Positions 34,215 to 42,713 of a DNA stretch of 64,000 nt are shown here, piece by piece. Under the pieces are notes generated by a model. That model ran no database searches. It was not told the DNA's origin and saw only the letters and a program-made list of their open reading frames with translations. Positions within the stretch are counted from its first letter, which is position 1; each line of letters begins with the position of its first letter. The DNA comes from Streptomyces sp. Edi2 (GTDB lineage Bacteria > Actinomycetota > Actinomycetes > Streptomycetales > Streptomycetaceae). The DNA is taken from the NCBI RefSeq assembly GCF_040253635.1, contig NZ_JBEJGX010000003.1, positions 7,031,501-7,095,500 of the forward strand. Direction: 5' to 3'. Position numbers and translations under genes: made by a program.

Positions 34215-35207
34215 GTGGCAGACGTGATCGACGTCCACACCCACTGTGTGCCGCGGGGCTGGCCCGACCTGTCGGCCGTGGGCGGTCCCGACGCTCCCTG
34301 GCTGCGGATCGAGTCCGAGACCGAGGCCGTGATCATGACCGGGTCGTCGGAGTTCCGCCGCATCCAGGCGGACTGCTGGGATGCGGACGTGCGGCTGCGG
34401 GACATGGACGCGGACGGAGTGCGCGCCCAGGTGGTCTCCCCCACCCCGGCCTTCTTCTCCTACGGCCGCAGCGGCGCCGAGGCCGCGAAGATCGCCCGGA
34501 TCTTCAACGACCTGGCTCTCGAGATCACCGCTCCCGCGCCGCACCGGCTGATCCCCTTCTGTCAGGTGCCGCTCCAGGACCCGGACGCCGCCTGCCGTGA
34601 GGTGGAGCGGGCCGTCGCGGCCGGTCACCGGGGCGTGGAGATCGGCAACCACGTCGGCGACCAGGACCTGGACAGCGAGGGGGTGGTGACCTTCCTCCAG
34701 CACTGCGCGTCACTGGACGTGCCGGTGTTCGTCCACCCCTGGGACATGGACACCTCGCCCCGCCTGGACCGGTGGATGGCGCGGTGGCTGACGGCCATGC
34801 CGGCGGAGACCCATCTGTCGATCCTGGCGATGGTCCTGGGGGGCGTCTTCGACCGCATCGACGAGCGGCTGAAGATCTGCTTCGCGCACGGCGGCGGGTC
34901 GTTCGCCTTCTGGGCGGGCCGCATGGAGAACGCCTGGCACGGACGCCACGACATCATCGGTACCTCGCAGTACCCGCCCTCCCATTACCTGGGCCGGTTC
35001 TCCGTGGACTCCGTCGTCTTCGACGAGCGTGCTCTGCGACTGCTGGTGGACACCGTCGGCGAGGACCGCGTCATGGTGGGCAGCGATTACCCCTATCCGC
35101 TGGGCGAGCGCCCGGTGGGCGAGGTGGTGCGCAAGAGCGGTTTCCTCACCGAGGAGGCGCGGCACAAGATCATCCGCGGTAACGCGGAACGCTACCTGGG
35201 GCTTTGA
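34215..35207 (+). CDS. nbaD: 2-amino-3-carboxymuconate-6-semialdehyde decarboxylase (ACMSD)
   Basis: Predicted 330-residue amidohydrolase-superfamily decarboxylase. Zinc ligands are visible in VIDVHTHCVP (His8, His10), the VFVHPWDMD segment, FAHGGGSFAFW and VGSDYPYPLG (catalytic Asp). SQYPPSHYLGRF and the final HKIIRGNAERYLGL are typical of ACMSD. It removes the carboxyl group of 2-amino-3-carboxymuconate semialdehyde before it can cyclise to quinolinate. GTG 34215 is 3 bp after the dioxygenase stop. The 3' end overlaps the converging LysR gene by 16 bp. Confidence 0.92.
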   Translation: MADVIDVHTHCVPRGWPDLSAVGGPDAPWLRIESETEAVIMTGSSEFRRIQADCWDADVRLRDMDADGVRAQVVSPTPAFFSYGRSGAEAAKIARIFNDLALEITAPAPHRLIPFCQVPLQDPDAACREVERAVAAGHRGVEIGNHVGDQDLDSEGVVTFLQHCASLDVPVFVHPWDMDTSPRLDRWMARWLTAMPAETHLSILAMVLGGVFDRIDERLKICFAHGGGSFAFWAGRMENAWHGRHDIIGTSQYPPSHYLGRFSVDSVVFDERALRLLVDTVGEDRVMVGSDYPYPLGERPVGEVVRKSGFLTEEARHKIIRGNAERYLGL

Positions 35208-36178
35208 TGCCCGCTGCGCTCCGGGTCCCCGGCCCGCTCCGCTCGGGTACGGGGACCGTCCGTCATCGACTCCGCGGCCTCCTCCAGGCTCCGTATCAGT
35301 GCCTGCGCCGACGGGCGGAGAGTGCGCCCTTCCGGCAGGGTCACCCCGACCCGGTGCCCGACCGGCTCCAGCGGCACCGGAAGCCGGGCCAGCCTGCTGT
35401 CGTCCTGCACGATCAAGGCAGGCAGCACGGCCACCACGTCGGTGTCCAGCAGCAGTTGACGCACCGCAAGGAAGGAGGTGGCCTCCACGCGGTTCTGCGG
35501 CGTCCCGAGCCCCTGCCGGGCGAAGAGTTCCTCCACCTCGCGACGGAGCGTGGTCTGCTGGCCGGGCAGGATCCAGGGGAAACCGAGGGTGTCCGCCAAG
35601 CCGGCGCCGGGCCGTTCGGTCAGCGGATGGCCCGCGCGGACGACCAGGCCGACGTACTCGTCGTAGAGCGGGCGCCGGATCAGCCCCTCGCCGGAGGGCG
35701 CGGTCAGCCGGCCGACGATCAGGTCGATCCGTCCGGCCTCCAGGTCCCGCAGCAGTTCCTCCGGGGAGGCCTCGCGCACCACCACGGTGAGAAGGGGATG
35801 GTTCCGCTTCAGCGCCGCAACGGCACGCGGCAGCAGGATGTTCGAGCCGGCCAGGTGCGTGCCGACCACGACGGTTCCCCGGTCGGCCTCGGCCAGTTCC
35901 ACGAGATGGCGGCCCGCCTGGGTGAGCTGGGCCAGGACGGCGCGCGCGTGCCGGGTGAACGCCTCGCCGAAGACGGTGGCGCTGACTCCCCGGGGGCCGC
36001 GCTCGAACAACGGCACGCCGAGGATGTCCTCCACCTCGTGCAGACTCCGGGTGGCGGCGGGCTGTGTCACATGCAGCTCCTTGGCCGCGCCCACTACCGA
36101 TCCCTGCCGGGAGAGCGCGTCCACGAGCAGCAGGTGCCGCACCTTGAGCCGGCCGTCGAACAGGCGGGGGGTCTCCAC
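35192..36178 (-). CDS. LysR-type transcriptional regulator
   Basis: Predicted 328-residue LTTR. The N-terminal winged helix reads LKVRHLLLVDALSRQGSVVG, AKELHVTQPAATRSLHEVED and FERGPRGVSATVFGEAFTRH. The C-terminal effector domain (VVVGTHLAGSNILLPRAVAAL, EASPEELLRDLEAGRIDLIV) follows. Its KVRHLL...GSVVGAAKEL start is like GbpR/PcaQ-type regulators of aromatic or sugar-acid catabolism. It lies 9 bp after iclR on the same strand, so both regulators are co-transcribed. It converges with the nbaC/nbaD operon, overlapping nbaD by 16 bp. A pathway intermediate is the likely effector, but that is inferred. Confidence 0.88.
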   Translation of the reverse strand: METPRLFDGRLKVRHLLLVDALSRQGSVVGAAKELHVTQPAATRSLHEVEDILGVPLFERGPRGVSATVFGEAFTRHARAVLAQLTQAGRHLVELAEADRGTVVVGTHLAGSNILLPRAVAALKRNHPLLTVVVREASPEELLRDLEAGRIDLIVGRLTAPSGEGLIRRPLYDEYVGLVVRAGHPLTERPGAGLADTLGFPWILPGQQTTLRREVEELFARQGLGTPQNRVEATSFLAVRQLLLDTDVVAVLPALIVQDDSRLARLPVPLEPVGHRVGVTLPEGRTLRPSAQALIRSLEEAAESMTDGPRTRAERAGDPERSGHQSPR

Positions 36179-36187
36179 GGCACGACA

Positions 36188-36934
36188 CTAACCGAGCCGT
36201 GCCCCGTCCTCCGTCCGGCCCTCGCGCAGCACCCGGGACAGCCCGAGAGCGGCCGTACGCACCGCAGGGGCGAGCCGGGCGGCGCTGAAGCGCTCCCGCG
36301 GCACCGCGACCGACAGCGCGGCCACGGTCACGCCGCCCGCGAAGACGGGGGCCGCGATGCAGCTCACCCCTTCCGCGGCCTCTTCCTCCTCGTAGGCGAG
36401 CCCGGCCACCTGGGTCTTCTCCAGCGCCGCGCGCACCAACAGCGGGTCGGTGAGGGAGCGCGGAGTGAGGCTCGGCAGCGGCCGGGACAGCAACTCCTCG
36501 GTCAGTTCGGCGCCCGAGAAGGCGAGCAGCGCCTTGCCCACGGCGGTGCAGCTCAGCGGCAGGCTCCCACCGATGCGGGAGGGCAGCCGCAGTGCGTCGT
36601 GGCCGTGGATGCGTTCGAGGTAGACCACCTCCAGACCCTCGCGGACGCCGAGGTGGACGGTCTCACGGGTGGCCTCGAACAGGTCCTGGAGGAAGGGCAG
36701 CGCCACCTCCCGCAGATCGCGTCTGCGCGGCACCCGGGAGCCGAGTTCGAAGAGCTTTGCTCCCAGCCGGTAGCGGGTTCCTGAGCGTTCCAGCCAGCCG
36801 AGGCGGACCAGGTCCGCCGTCAGCCGGTGCACGGTCGGCTTGGGCAGACCGGTGCGTCGCGCAAGTTCCGACAGACGGTACGACTCCGTGTTCGGAGTGA
36901 AGCACTCCAGGATATGCGCCGCTTTGTCGAGCAT
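36188..36934 (-). CDS. IclR family transcriptional regulator
   Basis: Predicted 248-residue IclR regulator: HTH domain [40 protein letters not shown], then the effector domain with [50 protein letters not shown] and [11 protein letters not shown], all typical. ATG 36934 is preferred because it has GAGGCGGG upstream and leaves the palindrome at 36950-36966 outside the gene; GTG 36961 would put the palindrome across the start codon. It is divergent from the mhpD-mhpF-mhpE operon and probably autoregulates while controlling that operon, as IclR proteins of aromatic catabolism do. Confidence 0.9.
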   Translation of the reverse strand: MLDKAAHILECFTPNTESYRLSELARRTGLPKPTVHRLTADLVRLGWLERSGTRYRLGAKLFELGSRVPRRRDLREVALPFLQDLFEATRETVHLGVREGLEVVYLERIHGHDALRLPSRIGGSLPLSCTAVGKALLAFSGAELTEELLSRPLPSLTPRSLTDPLLVRAALEKTQVAGLAYEEEEAAEGVSCIAAPVFAGGVTVAALSVAVPRERFSAARLAPAVRTAALGLSRVLREGRTEDGARLG

Positions 36935-36949
36935 ATTGCCCGCCTCGTT

Positions 36950-36966
36950 GTTCCGTGTCACGGAAC
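36950..36966. promoter_or_regulatory. perfect 17-bp palindrome, candidate IclR operator
   Basis: GTTCCGTG-T-CACGGAAC is a perfect 8+1+8 palindrome, 15 bp upstream of the iclR start and 5 bp upstream of the presumed -35 of the divergent operon. IclR-family operators commonly have TTCCG/CGGAA half-sites. Confidence 0.7.
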
Positions 36967-36971
36967 GAACT

Positions 36972-37001
36972 TTGCCCCGCCGGGGCAGCTCTGTCTATAC
37001 C
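36972..37001 (+). promoter_or_regulatory. candidate promoter of the mhpD-mhpF-mhpE operon
   Basis: TTGCCC (36972-36977) and TATACC (36996-37001) are 18 bp apart. TGCCCC-GCC-GGGGCA, an inverted repeat at 36973-36987, overlaps the -35 and could be a further control site. Confidence 0.5.
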
Positions 37002-37061
37002 GAGGTCATCCCGAGGCCACCGAGGGCCCCGAAGTCCTTGTCACTCTCCGGAGGTTGCACC

Positions 37062-37895
37062 ATGCCGTCCCCGCCCGATACCGTCCGGCACGGCGACCCC
37101 GTCCCGGCCGTGGCCCAGGCCGCCGCCTCGCTGGCCGGGGCCGCCCGCACCCTGGCCCCCTGCGCGCCGGTGCGCGCGCTGTTCGACGAAGGCGACGTCG
37201 AGTCCGCCTACGCCGTACAGCAGTTCAACGTGCGGCGGGCCCTGGCCGCAGGGCGCCGGATCACCGGCCGCAAGATCGGCCTGACCTCCCCGGCCGTGCA
37301 GCGGCAACTCGGCGTGGACCAGCCCGACTTCGGCGCCCTGTTCGCGGACATGGCGGTCCCCGACGGTGGCCAGGTGTCCGCCGGCCGGCTGCTCCAGCCG
37401 AAGGTGGAGGCCGAGGTCGCGCTGGTCCTCGGGGCCGACCTGCCGTACGAGGTCTGCACCGTCGCCGACGTGCTGCGGGCCGGCGAGTTCGTGCTGCCCG
37501 CCCTGGAGATCGTGGACAGCCGGGTGGCGGAGTGGGACATCTCCCTCGTGGACACCGTCGCCGACAACGCCTCCAGTGGCCTGTACGTCCTCGGTGGCAC
37601 TCCCGTCCCGCTCACCCGGCTCGACGTGCGCGCGCTGACGATGACCATGACCCGCAACGGCGAGCAGGTCTCGGTGGGTACGGGCGCCGACTGCCTCGGC
37701 AGCCCGCTCAACGCGGCCACCTGGCTGGCCTCGACGCTCGCCATGAGGGGCGATCCACTACGGGCGGGCGACGTCGTGCTGACGGGCGCGCTGGGGCCGA
37801 TGGCTCCCGCGGCGCCGGGAGATGTGTTCGAAGCCCGCATCCCGGAACTCGGGTCGGTGCGGGTCGGGTTCGCGACAGAGGGGGACAACCGATGA
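37062..37895 (+). CDS. mhpD: 2-oxopent-4-enoate hydratase
   Basis: Predicted 277-residue member of the MhpD/FAH-like hydratase family. Seen are [20 protein letters not shown], the metal-site segment [38 protein letters not shown] and [20 protein letters not shown]. It adds water to 2-oxopent-4-enoate to give 4-hydroxy-2-oxovalerate. It is homologous to the enzyme encoded at 32480 but longer at the N-terminus, matching hydratases better than oxalocrotonate decarboxylases. GGAGG precedes the ATG; the stop overlaps the next ATG (ATGA). It is first of the three-gene lower-pathway operon. Confidence 0.87.
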   Translation: MPSPPDTVRHGDPVPAVAQAAASLAGAARTLAPCAPVRALFDEGDVESAYAVQQFNVRRALAAGRRITGRKIGLTSPAVQRQLGVDQPDFGALFADMAVPDGGQVSAGRLLQPKVEAEVALVLGADLPYEVCTVADVLRAGEFVLPALEIVDSRVAEWDISLVDTVADNASSGLYVLGGTPVPLTRLDVRALTMTMTRNGEQVSVGTGADCLGSPLNAATWLASTLAMRGDPLRAGDVVLTGALGPMAPAAPGDVFEARIPELGSVRVGFATEGDNR

Positions 37896-38854
37896 GCAGC
37901 GAGCACCACTCCCGTACCAAGGTCGCCGTCATCGGCTCGGGGAACATCGGGACCGACCTGATGATCAAGGTGCTGCGCCTGTCGGACAGTCTGGAGATCG
38001 CCGCCATGGCAGGCATCGACCCGGCTTCCGACGGTCTGGCCCGCGCCCGCCGCCTGAAGGTCGCCACCACGCACGAGGGCATCGAAGGCCTGGTGGCCAT
38101 GGACGAGTTCGCCGACGTGGAGATCGTGTTCGATGCCACCTCGGCCGGCGCGCACCGCCACCACGAGGACGTGCTGCGCCCTCTGGGCCGTACGCTCATC
38201 GACCTCACCCCGGCCGCCATCGGCCCGTACGTGGTCCCGCCGGTCAACGGCGACGCCCACCTCGACGCGCCCAACGTCAACATGGTCACCTGCGGTGGCC
38301 AGGCCACGATCCCGATGGTCGCCGCGGTAGCAGCGGTGACCCCGGTCCACTACGGCGAGATCGTCGCCTCCATCGCCGCACGCTCCGCCGGTCCCGGCAC
38401 CCGCGCGAACATCGACGAGTTCACCGAGACCACCGCGTCCGCCATCGAGCAGGTCGGCGGGGCCGCACGGGGTAAGGCGATCATCGTCCTGAACCCGGCC
38501 GAGCCCCCGCTGATCATGCGGGACACCGTGCACTGCCTGGTGGACGACTGCGACACCGAGGCGATCACCGCCTCCGTGGAGGAGATGGCCGGCCGGGTCC
38601 AGGCGTACGTCCCCGGCTACCGGCTCAAGCAGAAGGTGCAGTTCGAGCGGGTGAGCGCGGATGATCCGCTGCGCGGGCTGCTACCCGCAGGCGCCGCGGG
38701 TGACGCCCTGCGCGTCTCCGTCTTCCTGGAGGTCGAGGGCGCCGCGCACTACCTGCCGGCGTACGCAGGGAACCTCGACATCATGACCTCGGCCGCGCTG
38801 CGCACCGCCGAGCGCATGGCCGCACACCGCTCCACCGAGGGGGCAACACGATGA
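37892..38854 (+). CDS. mhpF: acetaldehyde dehydrogenase (acylating)
   Basis: Predicted 320-residue enzyme of the MhpF/DmpF/BphJ family. The NAD-binding site is [19 protein letters not shown], the nucleophile Cys134 is in [12 protein letters not shown], and downstream motifs include [15 protein letters not shown] and [10 protein letters not shown]. It converts acetaldehyde, NAD and CoA into acetyl-CoA, normally by channelling inside a complex with the aldolase encoded next. Both ends overlap neighbours by ATGA, so the three genes are translationally coupled. The length is normal. Confidence 0.95.
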   Translation: MSSEHHSRTKVAVIGSGNIGTDLMIKVLRLSDSLEIAAMAGIDPASDGLARARRLKVATTHEGIEGLVAMDEFADVEIVFDATSAGAHRHHEDVLRPLGRTLIDLTPAAIGPYVVPPVNGDAHLDAPNVNMVTCGGQATIPMVAAVAAVTPVHYGEIVASIAARSAGPGTRANIDEFTETTASAIEQVGGAARGKAIIVLNPAEPPLIMRDTVHCLVDDCDTEAITASVEEMAGRVQAYVPGYRLKQKVQFERVSADDPLRGLLPAGAAGDALRVSVFLEVEGAAHYLPAYAGNLDIMTSAALRTAERMAAHRSTEGATR

Positions 38855-39993
38855 GCACCGGCAAGAGCACCGAAACGAGCACCGCGGCGAGCACCGAAAC
38901 GAGCACCGCGGCGAGCACCGAAACGAGCACCGACAAGACCGCGGACGCCCCCCGGCCGGGCCAGGGAACCGTCCCGCCCGCGCTGTACGTCCAGGACGTC
39001 ACCCTGCGGGACGGCATGCACGCCGTGCGGCACCGCTACACCGTCGAGCAGGCCCGTGCCATCGCCGCCGCCCTGGACTCCGCCGGGGTCGCCGCCATCG
39101 AGATCGCCCACGGCGACGGACTGGCCGGCTCCAGCATCAACTACGGCATCGGCGCCCACACCGACTGGGAGTGGATCGAGGCGGTCACCGACGCCGCCGA
39201 CCAGGCCGTGCCCACCACACTCCTGCTCCCCGGCATCGGCACGCTGCACGACCTGAAGCAGGCCCACGCCCTCGGGATCCGCTCGGTGCGCGTCGCCACC
39301 CACTGCACCGAGGCCGACATCTCCGCCCAGCACATCGCCGCCGCCCGCGACCTGGGCATGGACGTCGCCGGGTTCCTGATGATGTCCCACATGGCCGAGC
39401 CCGCCGAACTCGCCCGCCAGGCCCAGCTGATGGAGTCCTACGGCGCGCACTGTGTCTATGTCACCGATTCCGGCGGCCGCCTGACGATGGACGGCGTCCG
39501 CGACCGCTTCCGCGCGTACCGCGACGTCCTCGACCCGGCCACAGAGCTGGGCATCCACGCCCACCACAACCTCGCCCTGGGCGTGGCCAACACTGTCGCC
39601 GCCGTGGAGAACGGCGCCGTACGGGTCGACGCCTCGCTCGCCGGCCAGGGCGCGGGAGCCGGCAACTGCCCCCTGGAGGCGTTCATCGCCGTCGCCGACC
39701 TCATGGACTGGGAACACGGCTGTCACCTCTTCCCCCTCATGGACGCCGCCGACGACCTCGTACGCCCCCTCCAGGACCGCGAGGTCCGCGTCGACCGCGA
39801 AACCCTCACCCTCGGCTACGCCGGCGTCTACTCCAGCTTCCTCCGCCACGCCGAAACCGCCGCCGCCCGGTACGGCCTGGACACCCGCTCCATCCTGGTC
39901 GAGGTCGGCCGCCGCAAGTTGGTCGGCGGCCAGGAGGACATGATCACCGACATCGCCCTCGACCTGGTCGGGGGGCGGGTCGGCGCGGCCTGA
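38851..39993 (+). CDS. mhpE: 4-hydroxy-2-oxovalerate aldolase
   Basis: Predicted 380-residue DRE-TIM aldolase (MhpE/DmpG/BphI). The metal/active-site motif [12 protein letters not shown] starts near residue 50, followed by [41 protein letters not shown] (two metal-ligand His) and [13 protein letters not shown]. It cleaves 4-hydroxy-2-oxovalerate to pyruvate and acetaldehyde, passing the latter to MhpF. The first 40 residues are a Ser/Thr/Glu repeat from 24-bp DNA units that is absent from known members and probably disordered. The ATG overlaps the mhpF stop. The gene ends the lower-pathway operon. Confidence 0.95.
   Translation: MSTGKSTETSTAASTETSTAASTETSTDKTADAPRPGQGTVPPALYVQDVTLRDGMHAVRHRYTVEQARAIAAALDSAGVAAIEIAHGDGLAGSSINYGIGAHTDWEWIEAVTDAADQAVPTTLLLPGIGTLHDLKQAHALGIRSVRVATHCTEADISAQHIAAARDLGMDVAGFLMMSHMAEPAELARQAQLMESYGAHCVYVTDSGGRLTMDGVRDRFRAYRDVLDPATELGIHAHHNLALGVANTVAAVENGAVRVDASLAGQGAGAGNCPLEAFIAVADLMDWEHGCHLFPLMDAADDLVRPLQDREVRVDRETLTLGYAGVYSSFLRHAETAAARYGLDTRSILVEVGRRKLVGGQEDMITDIALDLVGGRVGAA
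38872..38931. repeat. 24-bp tandem repeat at the 5' end of mhpE
   Basis: Two full 24-bp units (38872-38895, 38896-38919) and a half unit (38920-38931) encode repeats of ETSTAAST. Confidence 0.95.
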
Positions 39994-40026
39994 GCGACAG
40001 GTTGGAACGCATGGGGCGCGGCGGGT

Positions 40027-40475
40027 GCCTGTGCCGGCGACCCGGAAGCTCGGCGACTGGCTGTACGGAAGTGCGCTGCCGGGATCGGGGAGCCGTCCGC
40101 CCGCGTCGCTGAGGGTGAAGACGCCGATGGGGGAGCGGAGGCCGCCGGCCGAGTGGTCGGCGGTTCAGCCGCGCAGGGCGTTGCGCGCGGGCCAGGAGGC
40201 TTTGGGCTGCCAACCGTGGCCGCCCGTTCCTACAGAACGGCCTTGGACGTCCAGGTGCTCCTGTCCGATCGCCTGACGACGAGCGCTTGCCGGGTGTCGT
40301 CCGGGACTTCGGCGCGGGTCCGGGGCCCCAGGTCGGGCAGCACGTCCGACTGTTCCCCGAGGGTGTGGTCGCCCGCGGTGATGGTGTGCGCGGTCGCCCC
40401 GGCGCGGCCGTGCAGCCAGACCGACCTACCGGCCTCGGCGAGGCGTGGGATCGTGTCGTTCACGGACGCGCTCAC
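40027..40475 (-). pseudogene. decayed L,D-transpeptidase (YkuD-type) gene
   Basis: On the minus strand, pieces of an actinobacterial L,D-transpeptidase-like protein can be followed: DVLPDLGPRTRAEVPDDTRQ (frame from GTG 40475), a TAG where a Tyr codon is expected after SKAVL, then in another frame GWQPKASWPARNALRG, a TGA in place of the expected Trp codon, and TADHSAGGLRSPIGVFTLSD with AGGRLPDPGSALPYSQSPSF. The catalytic Cys part is absent, so the gene is truncated at 3', frameshifted and carries nonsense codons. Its apparent GTG overlaps the stop of the RpiB-like gene (GTGA), which would be fortuitous. Family call from recalled motif order; moderate certainty. Confidence 0.55.
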
Positions 40476-40951
40476 TTCGTCTGCTCGTAAGCGCCGATCG
40501 CGGCGACCTTCTCGGCGGATGCGGACTGCTCGTCGAAGTGCTGGCCGAGCCATTCGTCGACGAGGGTGCGGGCCAGTTCCAGGCCGATGACGCGCTGGCC
40601 GAAGCAGAGGATCTGGGCGTTGTTGCTGAGAACCGAGCGGCGTACGGAGTAGCTGTCGTGGGCGGTGACGGCGCGGATGCCGGGGACCTTGTTGGCGCTG
40701 ATGGCCACGCCCAGCCCGGTGCCGCAGACGAGCAGCGCGCGGTCGGCGTCGCCCTCGGCGACACGGCGAGCCGCGTCGACGGCCACATGCGGGTAGGCGG
40801 TGTGCTCGTCCCCGCGGACACCGACATCGGTGACCTCGGCGACCCGGGGGTCGGCGGCGAGGTCGCGCTTGAGAGCTTCCTTGTACTCCAGCCCGGCGTC
40901 GTCACTGCCCACGACGAGACGGAGCGGGGGGCGAGGTGGCGTGGTGGTCAT
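40472..40951 (-). CDS. RpiB/LacA/LacB family sugar-phosphate isomerase
   Basis: Predicted 159-residue isomerase. [59 protein letters not shown] with its active-site Cys, [20 protein letters not shown] and [20 protein letters not shown] are all family features. Besides ribose-5-phosphate, relatives isomerise tetrulose phosphates in erythritol/threitol pathways (EryI, DerI). The pairing with a DhaK-DhaL kinase points to a four-carbon or related ketose phosphate here. It is the last gene of the operon, 9 bp after the kinase gene. Confidence 0.88.
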   Translation of the reverse strand: MTTTPPRPPLRLVVGSDDAGLEYKEALKRDLAADPRVAEVTDVGVRGDEHTAYPHVAVDAARRVAEGDADRALLVCGTGLGVAISANKVPGIRAVTAHDSYSVRRSVLSNNAQILCFGQRVIGLELARTLVDEWLGQHFDEQSASAEKVAAIGAYEQTK

Positions 40952-40960
40952 CGTGGTTCC

Positions 40961-42679
40961 TTAACGGTGGGCGGCCACGGCTTCGAGCACCATGGCGAGG
41001 GAGATGGCCCCGGGGTCGGGGGTGCCGAGGCTGCGCTCGGCCAGGGGGCGGGCACGGCCGAGCCGGGGGCGCAGTCCGGCGGTGGCCTCGGCGGCGGTAC
41101 GGGCGTCGGCGGCGGCCTCGGCGAAGGCGCCGGTCACCGGGCCGCCTTCCGCGAGGCGCCGGGTGAACGCGGTGACGAACGGCTGGAGCGCGTCGACGAG
41201 GGTCTTGTCGCCCGGCTCCGCCTTGCCGAGGGAGGTGACGGCGGCCAGCGCGGACGCGGCCCCGGCCGCCAACTCATGGGGTTCGGGGGCCCGGTCGGCG
41301 GGGAGCGCGGAGCCGAGCGCCCGCAGCGCGGCACCCCACAGGGCGCCGGAGGTGCCGCCCGCGTCGGCCGCCCAGGCGTCACCGGCGGCGCCGAGCAGCG
41401 CGGCGGGGGCGGCCTGTTCCTGGTGGGCCCGCTCGGCGACGGCGAGGGCCGCGTTTACGCCCTTGCACATTCCGCGCCCGTGGTCGCCGTCCCCGGCCAC
41501 CGCGTCGAGGCGGCCAAGGGTTTCCTCCTGCTCGTGCAGGACGTCGCGGGCGGCGCGCAGTGCCCGCACCGCGCGGTCCGCGGTCCGTCCGGCGGCGCCG
41601 GTGGCGGTGGGGAGGGGGGAGGCCGCGGAGGCACGGCGGCCGGGGGGTGCGTGCCGTGCCTCCGGGGCCGGTCCGGTGGGGTGCACGGTTCCGCGGCGGT
41701 GGGCGGGGGTGTCGACGGGGGCGAGCCACAGGCGTTCCAGCTCGTCATCCAGCCAGGTCAGGGTGAGGGAGCAGCCCGCCATGTCGAGACTGGTGACGAG
41801 CTCGCCGACCTCGGGCCGTACGGGTTCGAGCCCCTCCTCGGCCAGGAGGCGGGAGACGGCGGCCCACAGGACGTACAGCTCCTCGTGTTTGGTGGCGCCG
41901 AGACCGTTGAGGAGGACGGCGACGCGGGATCCGGTGTGCGGGGGGCGTTCGGCCAGCAACCCCTCGACCAGGGTGCGGGCCAGATCGTCCGCGGAGGTCA
42001 ACTCGCTTTCGCTGACGCCGGGTTCGCCGTGGATGCCGAGGCCCAGGCCGAGTTTGCCGTCGGGGACGGTGAACAGCGGCTCGGACCGGCCCGGCAGGGT
42101 GCAGCCCGCGAAGGCGACGCCGAGGGTGCGGGTGCGGGCATTGGTGCGTTCCGCGATCCGTACGACCTCGTCCAGCGAGGCGCCTTCCTCGGCGGCCGCG
42201 CTCGCGGTCTTGAACACCACGAAACCGCCCGCTATGCCACGCCGGTGTGCGAGGTCGTCGGCGGGTGCGGAGGCGATGTCGTCGGTGACCGCGAAGCACC
42301 GCGCGGGGATGCCGTCGGCGGTCAGGTGCTGGGCGGCGAGGCCGAAGTTCATCACGTCCCCGGCGTAGTTGCCGAAGAGGAAGAGCACCCCTCCGCCGGT
42401 TTCGGCCTCGAGGGCCACCGCACGGGCGCGGTCGGCGGACGGCGAGGTGAAGATGTTCCCGATCACCGAGCCGTCGGCGAAGCCGGGGCCGACGACGCCG
42501 CAGAACGCGGGGTAGTGACCGCTGCCGCCGCCGGTGAGGACGGCGACCTTGCCGGGCCGCGGCCGCACCGCCCGTACGACTCCGCCGGGGACCGCGGTGA
42601 CGTACTCGGGGTGGGCGGCGGCGAATCCGGTGACCATGTCGTCGGCGAAGCGCGCGGGGTCGTTGAACAGGCGGGTCAT
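40961..42679 (-). CDS. DhaK-DhaL fused dihydroxyacetone-type kinase
   Basis: Predicted 572-residue ATP-dependent kinase. The DhaK part (to about residue 330) has VLTGGGSGHYPAFCGVVGPG, YAGDVMNFGLAAQ and VAVLLNGLGATKHEELYVLW. The DhaL part (from about 365) has LDAVAGDGDHGRGMCKGVNA, DAWAADAGGTSGALWGAALR and the final TPDPGAISLAMVLEAVA. A Pro/Ala-rich linker joins them. The ATP-using fused type phosphorylates dihydroxyacetone, and relatives act on erythrulose or apulose. With the RpiB-like gene this suggests a short ketose substrate. It lies 34 bp after the FGGY kinase gene. Confidence 0.9.
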   Translation of the reverse strand: MTRLFNDPARFADDMVTGFAAAHPEYVTAVPGGVVRAVRPRPGKVAVLTGGGSGHYPAFCGVVGPGFADGSVIGNIFTSPSADRARAVALEAETGGGVLFLFGNYAGDVMNFGLAAQHLTADGIPARCFAVTDDIASAPADDLAHRRGIAGGFVVFKTASAAAEEGASLDEVVRIAERTNARTRTLGVAFAGCTLPGRSEPLFTVPDGKLGLGLGIHGEPGVSESELTSADDLARTLVEGLLAERPPHTGSRVAVLLNGLGATKHEELYVLWAAVSRLLAEEGLEPVRPEVGELVTSLDMAGCSLTLTWLDDELERLWLAPVDTPAHRRGTVHPTGPAPEARHAPPGRRASAASPLPTATGAAGRTADRAVRALRAARDVLHEQEETLGRLDAVAGDGDHGRGMCKGVNAALAVAERAHQEQAAPAALLGAAGDAWAADAGGTSGALWGAALRALGSALPADRAPEPHELAAGAASALAAVTSLGKAEPGDKTLVDALQPFVTAFTRRLAEGGPVTGAFAEAAADARTAAEATAGLRPRLGRARPLAERSLGTPDPGAISLAMVLEAVAAHR

Positions 42680-42713
42680 GCAAGGCTCCTGGAGGTGCGG
42701 GTGCAGGACGCCG

